A stretch of DNA of 6,112 nucleotides from NCBI GenBank assembly GCA_014379485.1, contig JACMLS010001026.1, forward strand, positions 1 through 6,112. Direction: 5' to 3'. The notes beneath the pieces are model-generated. The model was given only the letters and a program-made list of their open reading frames with translations, did not search any database and was not told where the DNA came from. Origin of the DNA: Bacteroidia bacterium (GTDB lineage: Bacteria; Bacteroidota; Bacteroidia; B-17B0; Aurantibacillaceae). The position numbers and the translations under genes were made by a program. This document shows, piece by piece, positions 1 to 6,112 of the stretch; position 1 is the stretch's first letter, and each line of letters begins with the position of its first letter.

Positions 1-1260
1 AAGTGGATGTGGAATGGGTTGTAAAAGAGAATTCATTTTATCTTTGAACGCTTGAAAGTTTTCTTTTTTCATTGAAAGTTTCAGTTTATAATTTCCGGTG
101 AGCGGATCTGGTTCTGCGGTAGGATACAAATATTTTATTTTATCGTCAGCAGCCAGTTTATAAAAGCGCGAAGATAATTTTGCAAAATCAAGTGTTTTAT
201 CTTTTTTAAATAAAAGTCTTCTTACATAAGTGGCCTGACTTTTTTTTAATCCTTCAATTTCAAGCGATTCAAATAATACAGGTTTTTCTATTTTTCTGAA
301 TTTAGCGCGTTTGGCTGCAAGTTCTTCGGGGTCTGCTCTTCGTGTAACGTTCATTTTAATAGAGTCAATTTTTCTCATTGTAATGGCGTAACCACTGTCA
401 ATTAAACGCTGAGCGCTTTCAAAATCAAACAATCCAACATCAGAAAACGGCTGAATAATAATTCCATTCTCACAAACAGGTTTAAAATCACTTTTACTCA
501 TTAGCATGTTCCGCATCATTAAATAAAAATTCTCATCATCAGGCGGGGGTGAGTTTCCGGTAACAGAACAGCCAATGATGTAGTCGGGAAAAAAATCAGA
601 ATACATAATGTTGCTTGGAAAATTATTATAAAGGCCTCCATCCATAAACATAACTCCATCGCGCGTAATAGGCCTCAGGTAAAACGGGTAAGTCATACTT
701 GCCCTTATGGCAGACGACATATTTCCATTCTTAAAAATAACCGATTCTTTTTTTACAAAATCAGAGGCAACACAACGAAACGGAATCATTAAACTGTCAA
801 AATTATTATTGGATTTTGCTCCTGGCTCAGAAAACAGTTCCATCATTTTAAAATCCAACGGAACAGAATTTATCATGTTGGTGGGTATGTTATTAAGAAA
901 AGTAGAATCAAGATTTAAATTAAACGAAAACCAGGAAGCATTGTCTTCGCCTTTCTTAAAAAAGTACATATATTTTTTTTCGATCTGGCCGGCTGTAAGT
1001 TTTTTAAACTGGTCAGAAGTAACAAACCTTTCAATCTGCTCAGGCGTGTATCCGCTTGCGTACATACCACCAATAAATGCACCAACAGAAGTTCCGCAAA
1101 TAAAATCAATTGGAATTCCTTCTTTTTCAAGCGCCTTTAAAAACCCAACATGCGCCAGGCCGCTTGCACCGCCCCCGCTTAATACAACACCGGTTTTTTG
1201 CGCATAGTTTATACTTACTGAAAGGAGAAGAGATATTAAAACAGTCCAACGCAGCCGCAT
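1..1260 (-). CDS. Exported patatin-like phospholipase with POTRA domain, C-terminus cut by window edge
   Basis: Probable serine lipid acyl hydrolase sent to the cell envelope. The frame is open without interruption from the ATG at 1260 to the left edge, giving 420 residues with no stop. Residues 1-20 form a signal peptide (RLR, then a hydrophobic stretch, ending NYA before Q21). The patatin domain covers about residues 23-300. It has the glycine-rich oxyanion loop GGGASG (29-34), the nucleophile elbow GTSVG with Ser58, and the DGG motif with Asp207 completing the Ser-Asp dyad. Residues about 326-401 look like a POTRA-type module (SLEIEGLKK, YVRRLLF, FYKLAADDKIKYLYP). In Bacteroidota proteins of this type the POTRA is followed by an Omp85/BamA-like 16-strand barrel, for a total near 700-800 residues, so roughly 300 residues are probably missing here. 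That last point is family knowledge, not visible. The gene is transcribed away from its neighbours. No Shine-Dalgarno precedes the start; the start is supported by the signal peptide. Substrate is unknown. Confidence 0.93.
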   Translation of the reverse strand, partial: MRLRWTVLISLLLSVSINYAQKTGVVLSGGGASGLAHVGFLKALEKEGIPIDFICGTSVGAFIGGMYASGYTPEQIERFVTSDQFKKLTAGQIEKKYMYFFKKGEDNASWFSFNLNLDSTFLNNIPTNMINSVPLDFKMMELFSEPGAKSNNNFDSLMIPFRCVASDFVKKESVIFKNGNMSSAIRASMTYPFYLRPITRDGVMFMDGGLYNNFPSNIMYSDFFPDYIIGCSVTGNSPPPDDENFYLMMRNMLMSKSDFKPVCENGIIIQPFSDVGLFDFESAQRLIDSGYAITMRKIDSIKMNVTRRADPEELAAKRAKFRKIEKPVLFESLEIEGLKKSQATYVRRLLFKKDKTLDFAKLSSRFYKLAADDKIKYLYPTAEPDPLTGNYKLKLSMKKENFQAFKDKMNSLLQPIPHPL

Positions 1261-1371
1261 TGCAAATCTTGTCGAAGAAAAATGATTAATTAGTATTAAA
1301 CGTAAAGATAATCATTTTAGTCTATGCCATCTGCCGGTTCATTGATAACAGTAAGAATATCAGGTTTAAAC

Positions 1372-1417
1372 AACGGTTTCCGGTACAAAATTTTTATTTA
1401 TGAATGAATAAACCGTT
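1372..1417. repeat. Perfect 8-bp inverted repeat in the divergent intergenic region
   Basis: AACGGTTT at 1372-1379 is matched by its exact reverse complement AAACCGTT at 1410-1417, with 30 bases between. It lies 39-84 bases upstream of the SiaC-like gene and more than 110 bases upstream of the patatin gene. It could be a regulator site or a weak hairpin, but an 8-bp match in AT-rich DNA may be chance. No full match to the Bacteroidota -33/-7 promoter was found for either divergent gene; the nearest are TATCTTTA on the minus strand (1310-1303) and TATTTATG on the plus strand (1395-1402), each one base off. Confidence 0.25.
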
Positions 1418-1455
1418 AAGCTTTTATTGTTAATTTAGCCTCATCAGAATTAAGA

Positions 1456-1845
1456 ATGGAGCTATTTTTTTTAGACGCCTCAGACAAAACACCTTTGATC
1501 ATTTTAGACAAGGGGCGCGGAAAATTTGAATTGAACGGGGTTTCTGTTCCGGAAAACGGTCAGGAATTTTACAAACCCGTTTTAAAATGGTTTACAGATT
1601 ATTCAGCACACCCACTTACAGAAACTATGTTGCATGTAAACCTTGATTATTTTAATATCAGCTCATCTAAAATGATCTTGTTTATTTTTTATAAATTAAT
1701 GGAGATAAAAGATTCGGGCAAAAAAGTAGAGATAGTTTGGCATTATTCTGACGAGCTTATTTTTGAAGCAGGTACTGATTACGAGTATATTACCGGGCTT
1801 GATTTTATTTATGAAAAAATTTCAAAAGCAAAACTGGCAGAGTAA
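1456..1845 (+). CDS. SiaC family (DUF1987) regulatory protein
   Basis: Small single-domain cytoplasmic protein of 129 residues, the usual length for the family. Seen in order: a TP motif after the first strand (DKTPLI, 10-15), the PEN...FYKPVLKW signature (32-45), the DYFNISSSK core (64-72) and the WHY strand (95-97) followed by an acidic EAGTDYEY stretch (104-111). In Pseudomonas aeruginosa, SiaC is switched by the SiaB kinase and SiaA phosphatase acting on a threonine in an LNTSS motif, and unphosphorylated SiaC activates the diguanylate cyclase SiaD; the fold resembles anti-sigma-factor antagonists. Here the matching residue is Ile68, although Ser69-Ser71 follow, so the same phospho-switch may be absent or moved. 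No SiaA, SiaB or cyclase gene is in the window. The stop codon TAA touches the next gene's ATG directly (TAAATG), suggesting translational coupling. No Shine-Dalgarno is seen. Family call is firm; the partner and output are unknown. Confidence 0.88.
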   Translation: MELFFLDASDKTPLIILDKGRGKFELNGVSVPENGQEFYKPVLKWFTDYSAHPLTETMLHVNLDYFNISSSKMILFIFYKLMEIKDSGKKVEIVWHYSDELIFEAGTDYEYITGLDFIYEKISKAKLAE

Positions 1846-2721
1846 ATGGAAAAGGAATCTACACAAGATAGTTTTTGCAATTACAACGGTCATGTAATAA
1901 GCATCTACGAACCGGTTATATCATTTGCAAACCGTGCCTTTCGTTATGGAGATGCACTTTTTGAAACCATACGAGTGGTAAACGGGCGCATTATGTTTTT
2001 AAACGATCACATGCGCAGGATCAAACTGGGTATGACAATGCTTCGTATGAACATTCCGCCTGATCTTGGTGCAGAAACCATTTCTAATCTCGTAAAACAA
2101 CTTATTGAAGTAAATAAATTGCAAAATGATGTGCGCGTAAGGTTCACCGTTTTCAGAAACGAAGGAGGCTTTTATACACCAAGAAGCAATGATATTAGTT
2201 TTTTAATTGAGTCAGAACCGCTGGATGATCTTGGTTACAGATTAAACGACCCGGGGTACAAAGTGGACGTTTTTCATGATATTAAAAAATCAAAAAACAA
2301 ACTCGCTACTTTAAAAAGTGCAAATGCCCTTATTTACGTACTGGCCGGTATTTATAAAAAAGATGTTAAGCTTGATGAAGTGATCTTGATGAATGAAGAC
2401 GGAAATATTTGCGAAAGTGTTTCTTCCAATATCTTTTTTGTTAAGAATGGCGCCTTGTATACACCCAATCTTTCTGAAGCTTGTGTAGAAGGAGTAATGA
2501 GAAGACAGATCCTGGAACTTGCACAGCGATACCGTATTCTCTGTTACGAAATAACCATTCCGCTCAATACCATGTTAAATTCAGATGAAGTATTCTTTAC
2601 CAATGCTATACAGGGAATACGTTGGGTGGGCGAATACAAAACAAAAATTTACCAGAATAAACTTGCCACTTTCTTTACAGAAAAACTGAATGAACTGGTA
2701 AATGAAAAAATAATTATCTAA
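1846..2721 (+). CDS. PLP-dependent class IV aminotransferase (branched-chain aminotransferase / aminodeoxychorismate lyase type)
   Basis: Cytoplasmic fold-type IV PLP enzyme of 291 residues, complete. Seen: RYGDALFETIR (33-43), the HMRRIKLGM phosphate-side region (55-63), FRNEGGFYTP (103-112), the Schiff-base lysine Lys157 in TLKSANAL, the DEVILMNEDGNICES block with Glu190 (the residue expected to contact the pyridine nitrogen), SSNIFFV (193-199), LYTPNLSEACVEGVMR (204-219) and FFTNAIQGIRWV (250-261). Class IV members include branched-chain amino-acid transaminase (IlvE), D-amino-acid transaminase and 4-amino-4-deoxychorismate lyase (PabC, folate synthesis). The GVMR motif and short length lean towards PabC-like enzymes, but Bacteroidota carry such proteins without tested function, so I leave the substrate open. 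It starts directly at the stop of the SiaC-like gene and needs no separate ribosome site if coupled. No terminator is visible after it. Confidence 0.9.
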   Translation: MEKESTQDSFCNYNGHVISIYEPVISFANRAFRYGDALFETIRVVNGRIMFLNDHMRRIKLGMTMLRMNIPPDLGAETISNLVKQLIEVNKLQNDVRVRFTVFRNEGGFYTPRSNDISFLIESEPLDDLGYRLNDPGYKVDVFHDIKKSKNKLATLKSANALIYVLAGIYKKDVKLDEVILMNEDGNICESVSSNIFFVKNGALYTPNLSEACVEGVMRRQILELAQRYRILCYEITIPLNTMLNSDEVFFTNAIQGIRWVGEYKTKIYQNKLATFFTEKLNELVNEKIII

Positions 2722-2759
2722 GCCCTTATTTTCTTTCATTTCATCGAAAAACCTTAGGC

Positions 2760-2786
2760 TTTGTATGATTAATTTCCCTACATTTA
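2760..2786 (+). promoter_or_regulatory. Possible Bacteroidota-type promoter for the YbjN gene
   Basis: TTTG at 2760-2763 and TACATTTA at 2779-2786 resemble the -33 (TTTG) and -7 (TAnnTTTG) boxes. The -7 box misses its final G, and the 15-base spacer is shorter than the usual roughly 17-21. The rest of the 105-bp gap after the aminotransferase gene is AT-rich, with no terminator hairpin, so read-through from upstream is equally possible. Confidence 0.33.
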
Positions 2787-2826
2787 TTTCCTTATTTAAT
2801 TAATTATTAACCAAAAATTTACTGAA

Positions 2827-3267
2827 ATGGCAGCATTAGACAATTACTACCAAATGGTAGAGAACGTAATCAAAAATCTGGGTGTAGACCCAGTAACATG
2901 CCGTGGCGAGCAACCGGGCCAATGGAATCTTAAACGCGGATCTGCTTCTGTGTGGGTAGATGTATGGAATATACAAACAGACAACGGAGACCGTGGATAT
3001 TTCCAGGTAATGTCTCCTGTAATGGAAATTCCGGTTGATAATCTGGGGGCATATTGTAAAGAATTGCTTGAGATCAATCACACGCTTTATGGTGTTGCTT
3101 TTACAATTAATAAAAACTGGGCTTATGTAAAAATGATCCGCGAAGTAGAAGGTTTGGATGAAATGGAACTTTCTGCAATGCTTAACCGTGTTGGTTTTTA
3201 CGCAGATGATTATGATGATAAATTAAAAGCAAAATACGGATCAGTTACAGGCGGAAGACCTGTTTAA
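2827..3267 (+). CDS. YbjN domain-containing protein
   Basis: Complete 146-residue soluble protein with no signal peptide or membrane segment. It matches the YbjN-like family, which has a fold related to type III secretion chaperones. Seen: an N-terminal helix (DNYYQMVENVIKNLGV, 5-20), a strand-rich middle (SVWVDVWN 41-48, YFQVMSPVMEIP 58-69), a second helix (YCKELLEINHTL, 76-87), the strand pair YGVAFTINKNWAYVKMIRE (88-106) and an acidic C-terminal helix region (GLDEMELSAMLNRVG, ADDYDDKLKAKYG). The ELLEINH and REVEGLD blocks are typical of the Bacteroidota branch. E. coli YbjN has been linked to stress and motility phenotypes, but no biochemical activity is established and none is visible here. 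The gene has its own strong terminator 22 bases downstream. The start is supported by an A-rich leader and the absence of an earlier in-frame ATG near the domain. Confidence 0.85.
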   Translation: MAALDNYYQMVENVIKNLGVDPVTCRGEQPGQWNLKRGSASVWVDVWNIQTDNGDRGYFQVMSPVMEIPVDNLGAYCKELLEINHTLYGVAFTINKNWAYVKMIREVEGLDEMELSAMLNRVGFYADDYDDKLKAKYGSVTGGRPV

Positions 3268-3289
3268 ATTTTTCTTTTTAGAGATTTTT

Positions 3290-3323
3290 AAAACCCGGAA
3301 CACAAAAACGTTCCGGGTTTTTT
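3290..3323 (+). terminator. Strong intrinsic (rho-independent) terminator after the YbjN gene
   Basis: A perfect 12-bp stem pairs AAAACCCGGAAC (3290-3301) with GTTCCGGGTTTT (3310-3321) around an 8-base loop (3302-3309). The stem has a GC-rich core and runs into a T-run on the plus strand (3318-3323, then ATTTAT). The opposite strand has no long T-run after the stem, so it works mainly for plus-strand transcription. It ends the YbjN transcript and insulates the repeat-protein gene downstream. Confidence 0.88.
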
Positions 3324-3523
3324 ATTTATCTGATACTAATAAACCCGCTTTCCTGAAAAAACTCTATCGGGTTAAGCTATCTCACTTAGGAGAAAATACT
3401 TAAAAAACGCAAAAAAAACCTTAAACTTAACCGATTTAGCGAAGCTGACGCCTCTCATCTTTTCTTCAACTTAAAATATCAACAGTCCGTCTATTACCTT
3501 ACAGAAACGGTTTTTTTTTTGCA
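3324..3523. other. Non-coding stretch upstream of the repeat-protein gene
   Basis: About 200 AT-rich bases with no convincing reading frame. It contains A-runs near 3399-3418, a weak 6-bp inverted repeat (AACCCG 3342-3347 with CGGGTT 3368-3373, 20-base loop) and a run of ten T at 3511-3520 just before the -7 box. No tRNA, riboswitch or mobile-element end was recognised. It probably serves as the upstream region of the surface-protein gene. Confidence 0.5.
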
Positions 3524-3531
3524 TACTTTTG
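3524..3531 (+). promoter_or_regulatory. Putative -7 box (TAnnTTTG) of the repeat-protein gene
   Basis: TACTTTTG at 3524-3531 matches all six fixed positions of the Bacteroidota -7 consensus. It would place the transcript start near 3538, leaving a leader of about 35 bases before the ATG at 3572. No good TTTG -33 box is present at the usual distance; TTAC at 3499-3502, 21 bases upstream, is the nearest candidate. A T10 tract (3511-3520) fills part of the spacer. Confidence 0.5.
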
Positions 3532-3571
3532 TAATACCCTTTATTCAAATTACATAATTTCTTTTTTTCTT

Positions 3572-6112
3572 ATGAGAAAAGTTATATTTTTCACCTTTTT
3601 CCTTTTTTCGTTAGCTTCTCTTAACGCAGCTATCAGAACAAGTCTTGCTTCAGGAAACTGGACAACACCCGGAATATGGTCAGGAGGTGCTTTTCCCGTT
3701 GCAGGCGATGTTGTAACTGTTTCTGCAGGTCATACTATAACGATGAATGTAAATTCGGGTAATTGCTTATCTCTTACAGTTAACGGTACCCTGAATTGGA
3801 CAGCCGCCTTAACAACAAATGTTTCAGGCGGATTGACACTCAATAACGGCAGCTCAATAACAGGTAGCACAACAGGCACCTTAAATGCTGCCACTTTTTC
3901 TGTTACTGCAGGCGGTACTGCAAACCTTGGCAATGTTAACCTTAATGTTTCAGGAAACACAACTGTTTCAGGGACTTTGGTTTTTAATAATACCGGCGGA
4001 ACTAAAACTTTTACAAATATTACCGTTAGTTCAGGCGGAGTCTGGCGCGCTACTGCAGGAGAAACAGAAACAGTAACCGGAAATTTTACCATGCTTGGAG
4101 GCACCATAAACGGAACATCAAGTCATCGTTTAAATATTACCGGAAATTTTGATATTACAAGCGGTGCCAATTCAATTAGCAGAGTGCGGCTTGTTGTTAC
4201 CGGAACAACAAATGTTACCGGCACATTAACTACGGCAAATACCACTGGAACCAAGACCCTTAACAACCTGGTCATTAATGCCGGCGGAGATTTTGATTGC
4301 ATTGTAAATGAGACCTGGGCTATTTCCGGAAACTTTACCAACAACGGAACTTTTACTTCCGGCACCGGAACCTATACATTTTCAGGGGCAATAAGAACGT
4401 TCAGCGGAAACTCAAATGCAATTTTTAACGGCGACATTAGATGTACAGGATCATATACAAATAACGGAGTTGTTACTGCTTTAAGCGCTTTAACCGGAAA
4501 CGGATCATGGACACAAGGAAGCGGAACTCTGAATGTAGGTTGCACAAGTGGGAATTTTGATGTTACAACGTTTGCCGCTTCGGGTGCAGGCAATACCGTA
4601 AATTACACAAGAGCAGCCAACCAAACCGTAAGAAACCCAACAGGTGCCATCTACCATCACCTGGGTTTAGCAGGAAGCGGAACAAAAACTTTAACAGCAA
4701 ATACAGATTGCAATGGCAACGTTACTATCTCAAGTACCTTTGATGTTACAAACAACGATTACAACCTGACTGTTGCCGGAAACTGGTCAAGTACAGGAAC
4801 ATTTACGGAGCAAAACGGAACAGTTACTTTTGACGGAGCCGCTGCGCAAAGCATTTCTGTATCAGGTGGAGAAACTTTTTACAATGTTATTTTTGCAGCT
4901 GCCGGCACAAAAACTCTTCTGAGCAACATATCAAGTACAACAAATGTAACTTTTAATGCGGGTACCGGAACGTTAAGTGCGGGCGCTTTCAATATTTCTA
5001 TTGTAGGAAACTGGGTTAACAACGGCGGAACTTTTTTGCCCGGAACAGGAACTGTAGATTTTACCGGTGCCGCAGCCGAAACAATTTTTAAAGCAACGAC
5101 AGAAAGTTTTAATAACATTACTTTTTCAGGAGGCGGAACAAAAACTTTATTAGTTGCAATTGCCGCAACCGGAGACATTACTATCAACGCAGGTTCTGGA
5201 GCTTTCATTGCAAATAATTTAAATATTTCATTGGGAGGAAGCTGGATAAATAACGGAGGAACTTTTACTCCCGGAACAAACACCGTTACTTTTAACTCTA
5301 CAACTTCAGAAACAATTTTTAAAGGTGGCGGAGAAACTTTCAGAAACCTTGTTTTTTCAGGAGCTGGCACTAAAACACTTTTAAGCGCAATTACTGCAAC
5401 CGGAAATCTTACCATAAATGCAGGAGCCGGCGCCCTTACTGCAAATACTTTTGGTATTACCGTTACCGGAAACTGGACCAACAGCGGCGGAACTTTTTCT
5501 GGCGGAACAGGAACGGTTACTTTTAACGGAGCTGTTGCCCAAACAATTTCTAAAGCAGGCAGCACAGAAACTTTTGCATCTTTGGTTTTTACCTTAGCGG
5601 GAACAAAAACCTTATTAAGTGATATTTCTGCAACCGGAAACCTTACAATAAACATTGGAAGCGGGGCACTTATTGCAAATACATTCGCAATTACCGTTGG
5701 AGGAAACTGGGCAGACAATTCAACTTTTACCTGCGGAACAGGAACGGTAACATTTAACGGTACTGCAGCGCAAACAATTTCTAAACCTGCCGGAGAAATT
5801 TTTAATAACGTTACTTTTTCAGGCGCAGGTACAAAAACTTTACTCTCTACCATTACGGTAAACAACGATCTTACTATTAATGCAGGTTCAGGCGCATTGA
5901 TAGCAAACACATTTAATATAACTATTACCGGAGACTGGATAAACAACGGCGGAACATTTACACCTGGCAATACAACACAAACTTTTAACGGAGCCGCAGC
6001 ACAAACAATTTTTAAATCGGGCAGCGCAGAAACATTTGGTGTTTTACTTTTTACAACAGCCGGAACAAAAACATTGTTAAGCGATATTTCATGTTCCGGA
6101 AACCTTACCATT
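3572..6112 (+). CDS. Large secreted beta-strand-repeat surface protein, C-terminus beyond window edge
   Basis: The frame is open from the ATG at 3572 to the right edge: 847 residues with no stop. Residues 1-19 are a Sec signal peptide (MRK, then a Phe/Leu-rich core, ending SLNA before A20). Residues 27-59 carry SGNW..PGIWSGG..P..GD.V.V..GHT, a pattern common at the start of Bacteroidota secreted proteins and similar to the G8-type strand motif. The rest is rich in Gly, Thr, Asn, Ser and Ala with few charged residues, in short strands (TVTF, NLTIN, ITVTGNW) suggestive of a beta-helix or beta-solenoid. Residues 60-402 hold irregular, shorter units, with a diverged full unit at about 340-402; from 403 onwards the units are regular at 76-78 residues. 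Such proteins usually end in a type IX secretion sorting domain, which would lie outside the window. Likely an adhesin or matrix protein; no catalytic motif was seen, and the ligand is unknown. Transcribed alone behind a terminator. Confidence 0.9.
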   Translation, partial: MRKVIFFTFFLFSLASLNAAIRTSLASGNWTTPGIWSGGAFPVAGDVVTVSAGHTITMNVNSGNCLSLTVNGTLNWTAALTTNVSGGLTLNNGSSITGSTTGTLNAATFSVTAGGTANLGNVNLNVSGNTTVSGTLVFNNTGGTKTFTNITVSSGGVWRATAGETETVTGNFTMLGGTINGTSSHRLNITGNFDITSGANSISRVRLVVTGTTNVTGTLTTANTTGTKTLNNLVINAGGDFDCIVNETWAISGNFTNNGTFTSGTGTYTFSGAIRTFSGNSNAIFNGDIRCTGSYTNNGVVTALSALTGNGSWTQGSGTLNVGCTSGNFDVTTFAASGAGNTVNYTRAANQTVRNPTGAIYHHLGLAGSGTKTLTANTDCNGNVTISSTFDVTNNDYNLTVAGNWSSTGTFTEQNGTVTFDGAAAQSISVSGGETFYNVIFAAAGTKTLLSNISSTTNVTFNAGTGTLSAGAFNISIVGNWVNNGGTFLPGTGTVDFTGAAAETIFKATTESFNNITFSGGGTKTLLVAIAATGDITINAGSGAFIANNLNISLGGSWINNGGTFTPGTNTVTFNSTTSETIFKGGGETFRNLVFSGAGTKTLLSAITATGNLTINAGAGALTANTFGITVTGNWTNSGGTFSGGTGTVTFNGAVAQTISKAGSTETFASLVFTLAGTKTLLSDISATGNLTINIGSGALIANTFAITVGGNWADNSTFTCGTGTVTFNGTAAQTISKPAGEIFNNVTFSGAGTKTLLSTITVNNDLTINAGSGALIANTFNITITGDWINNGGTFTPGNTTQTFNGAAAQTIFKSGSAETFGVLLFTTAGTKTLLSDISCSGNLTI
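4778..6112 (+). repeat. In-frame tandem array of ~231-bp (77-residue) units
   Basis: Six units begin at the GNW/GSW/GDW motif at 4778, 5006, 5237, 5468, 5702 and 5930 (protein residues 403, 479, 556, 633, 711, 787). Unit lengths are 228, 231, 231, 234 and 228 bases, all multiples of three; the sixth is cut after 183. Each unit reads roughly: GNW.NNGGTF, then GTGTVTFNGAAAQTI, an ETF.N..F strand, the GTKTLLS core, ATGNLTINAG and a GALIANTFNITV closing strand. A more diverged seventh copy lies just upstream, from about 4589. DNA copies differ at many third positions while the protein pattern is kept, so the array looks old and under selection rather than freshly duplicated. Confidence 0.92.

Noticed and set aside
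707..1207. Plus-strand frame of 166 codons and a minus-strand frame (915-1130)
   Set aside because: Both overlap the patatin gene in other frames; the patatin frame has all catalytic motifs and a signal peptide.
2719..2763. Possible terminator after the aminotransferase gene (AGCC with GGCT)
   Set aside because: Only four bases pair and no T-run follows, so there is no credible hairpin.
2836..3081. Two minus-strand frames of 76-81 codons
   Set aside because: They are antisense shadows of the YbjN gene and have no family features.
3342..3373. Second hairpin after the YbjN terminator
   Set aside because: A 6-bp stem with a 20-base loop and no T-run is too weak to call.
3397..3475. Recurring CTTAA-type words in the non-coding stretch
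   Set aside because: Short AT-rich words at irregular spacing; expected by chance at this base composition.
3730..4593. Several shorter minus-strand frames and one plus-strand frame (3885-4076) inside the repeat-protein gene
   Set aside because: All lie within the long sense frame and show the same low-complexity antisense composition; none has a recognisable family.
4879..6111. Open minus-strand frame of 410 codons opposite the repeat array
   Set aside because: It mirrors the repeat codon pattern of the sense gene. Its translation is a Val/Pro-rich periodic string without a domain or start signal, and the sense frame has a signal peptide and a promoter box.
4778..6112. CRISPR-like or satellite-like periodic DNA
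   Set aside because: The period is about 231 bases, always a multiple of three, diverged at silent sites and inside one open frame, so it is a protein repeat.

Overview
The window looks like chromosomal DNA from an AT-rich member of the Bacteroidota. The evidence is the families present (a secreted patatin with a POTRA domain, a SiaC/DUF1987 protein, a YbjN-like protein, a giant beta-strand-repeat surface protein), the lack of Shine-Dalgarno sequences before every gene start, and a TAnnTTTG-type -7 promoter box. I cannot place it more finely than phylum or class.

Layout. Bases 1-1260 (minus strand) hold the N-terminal 420 residues of an exported patatin-like phospholipase; its C-terminus, probably an outer-membrane barrel, lies beyond the left edge. 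A 195-bp divergent gap (1261-1455) separates it from a plus-strand group: a SiaC-family regulatory protein (1456-1845), abutted with no gap by a PLP-dependent class IV aminotransferase (1846-2721), then after 105 bp a YbjN-domain protein (2827-3267) closed by a strong intrinsic terminator (3290-3323). About 250 bp of non-coding DNA follows, ending in a T10 tract and a good -7 box. At 3572 starts a secreted, low-complexity beta-strand-repeat protein that runs off the right edge (847 residues seen). Its C-terminal half here is a tandem array of about 77-residue units, six of them visible (the last cut).

How the genes relate. The SiaC-like and aminotransferase genes are probably co-transcribed and translationally coupled. 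The YbjN gene may share that transcript or use its own promoter. The patatin and the repeat protein are envelope or secreted proteins with their own transcription units. I see no defence system, mobile element, CRISPR array, tRNA or rRNA. The points most worth a second look are the isoleucine at the position of the SiaC phospho-threonine, the SiaC/aminotransferase pairing, and the T10 tract inside the putative promoter of the surface repeat protein.
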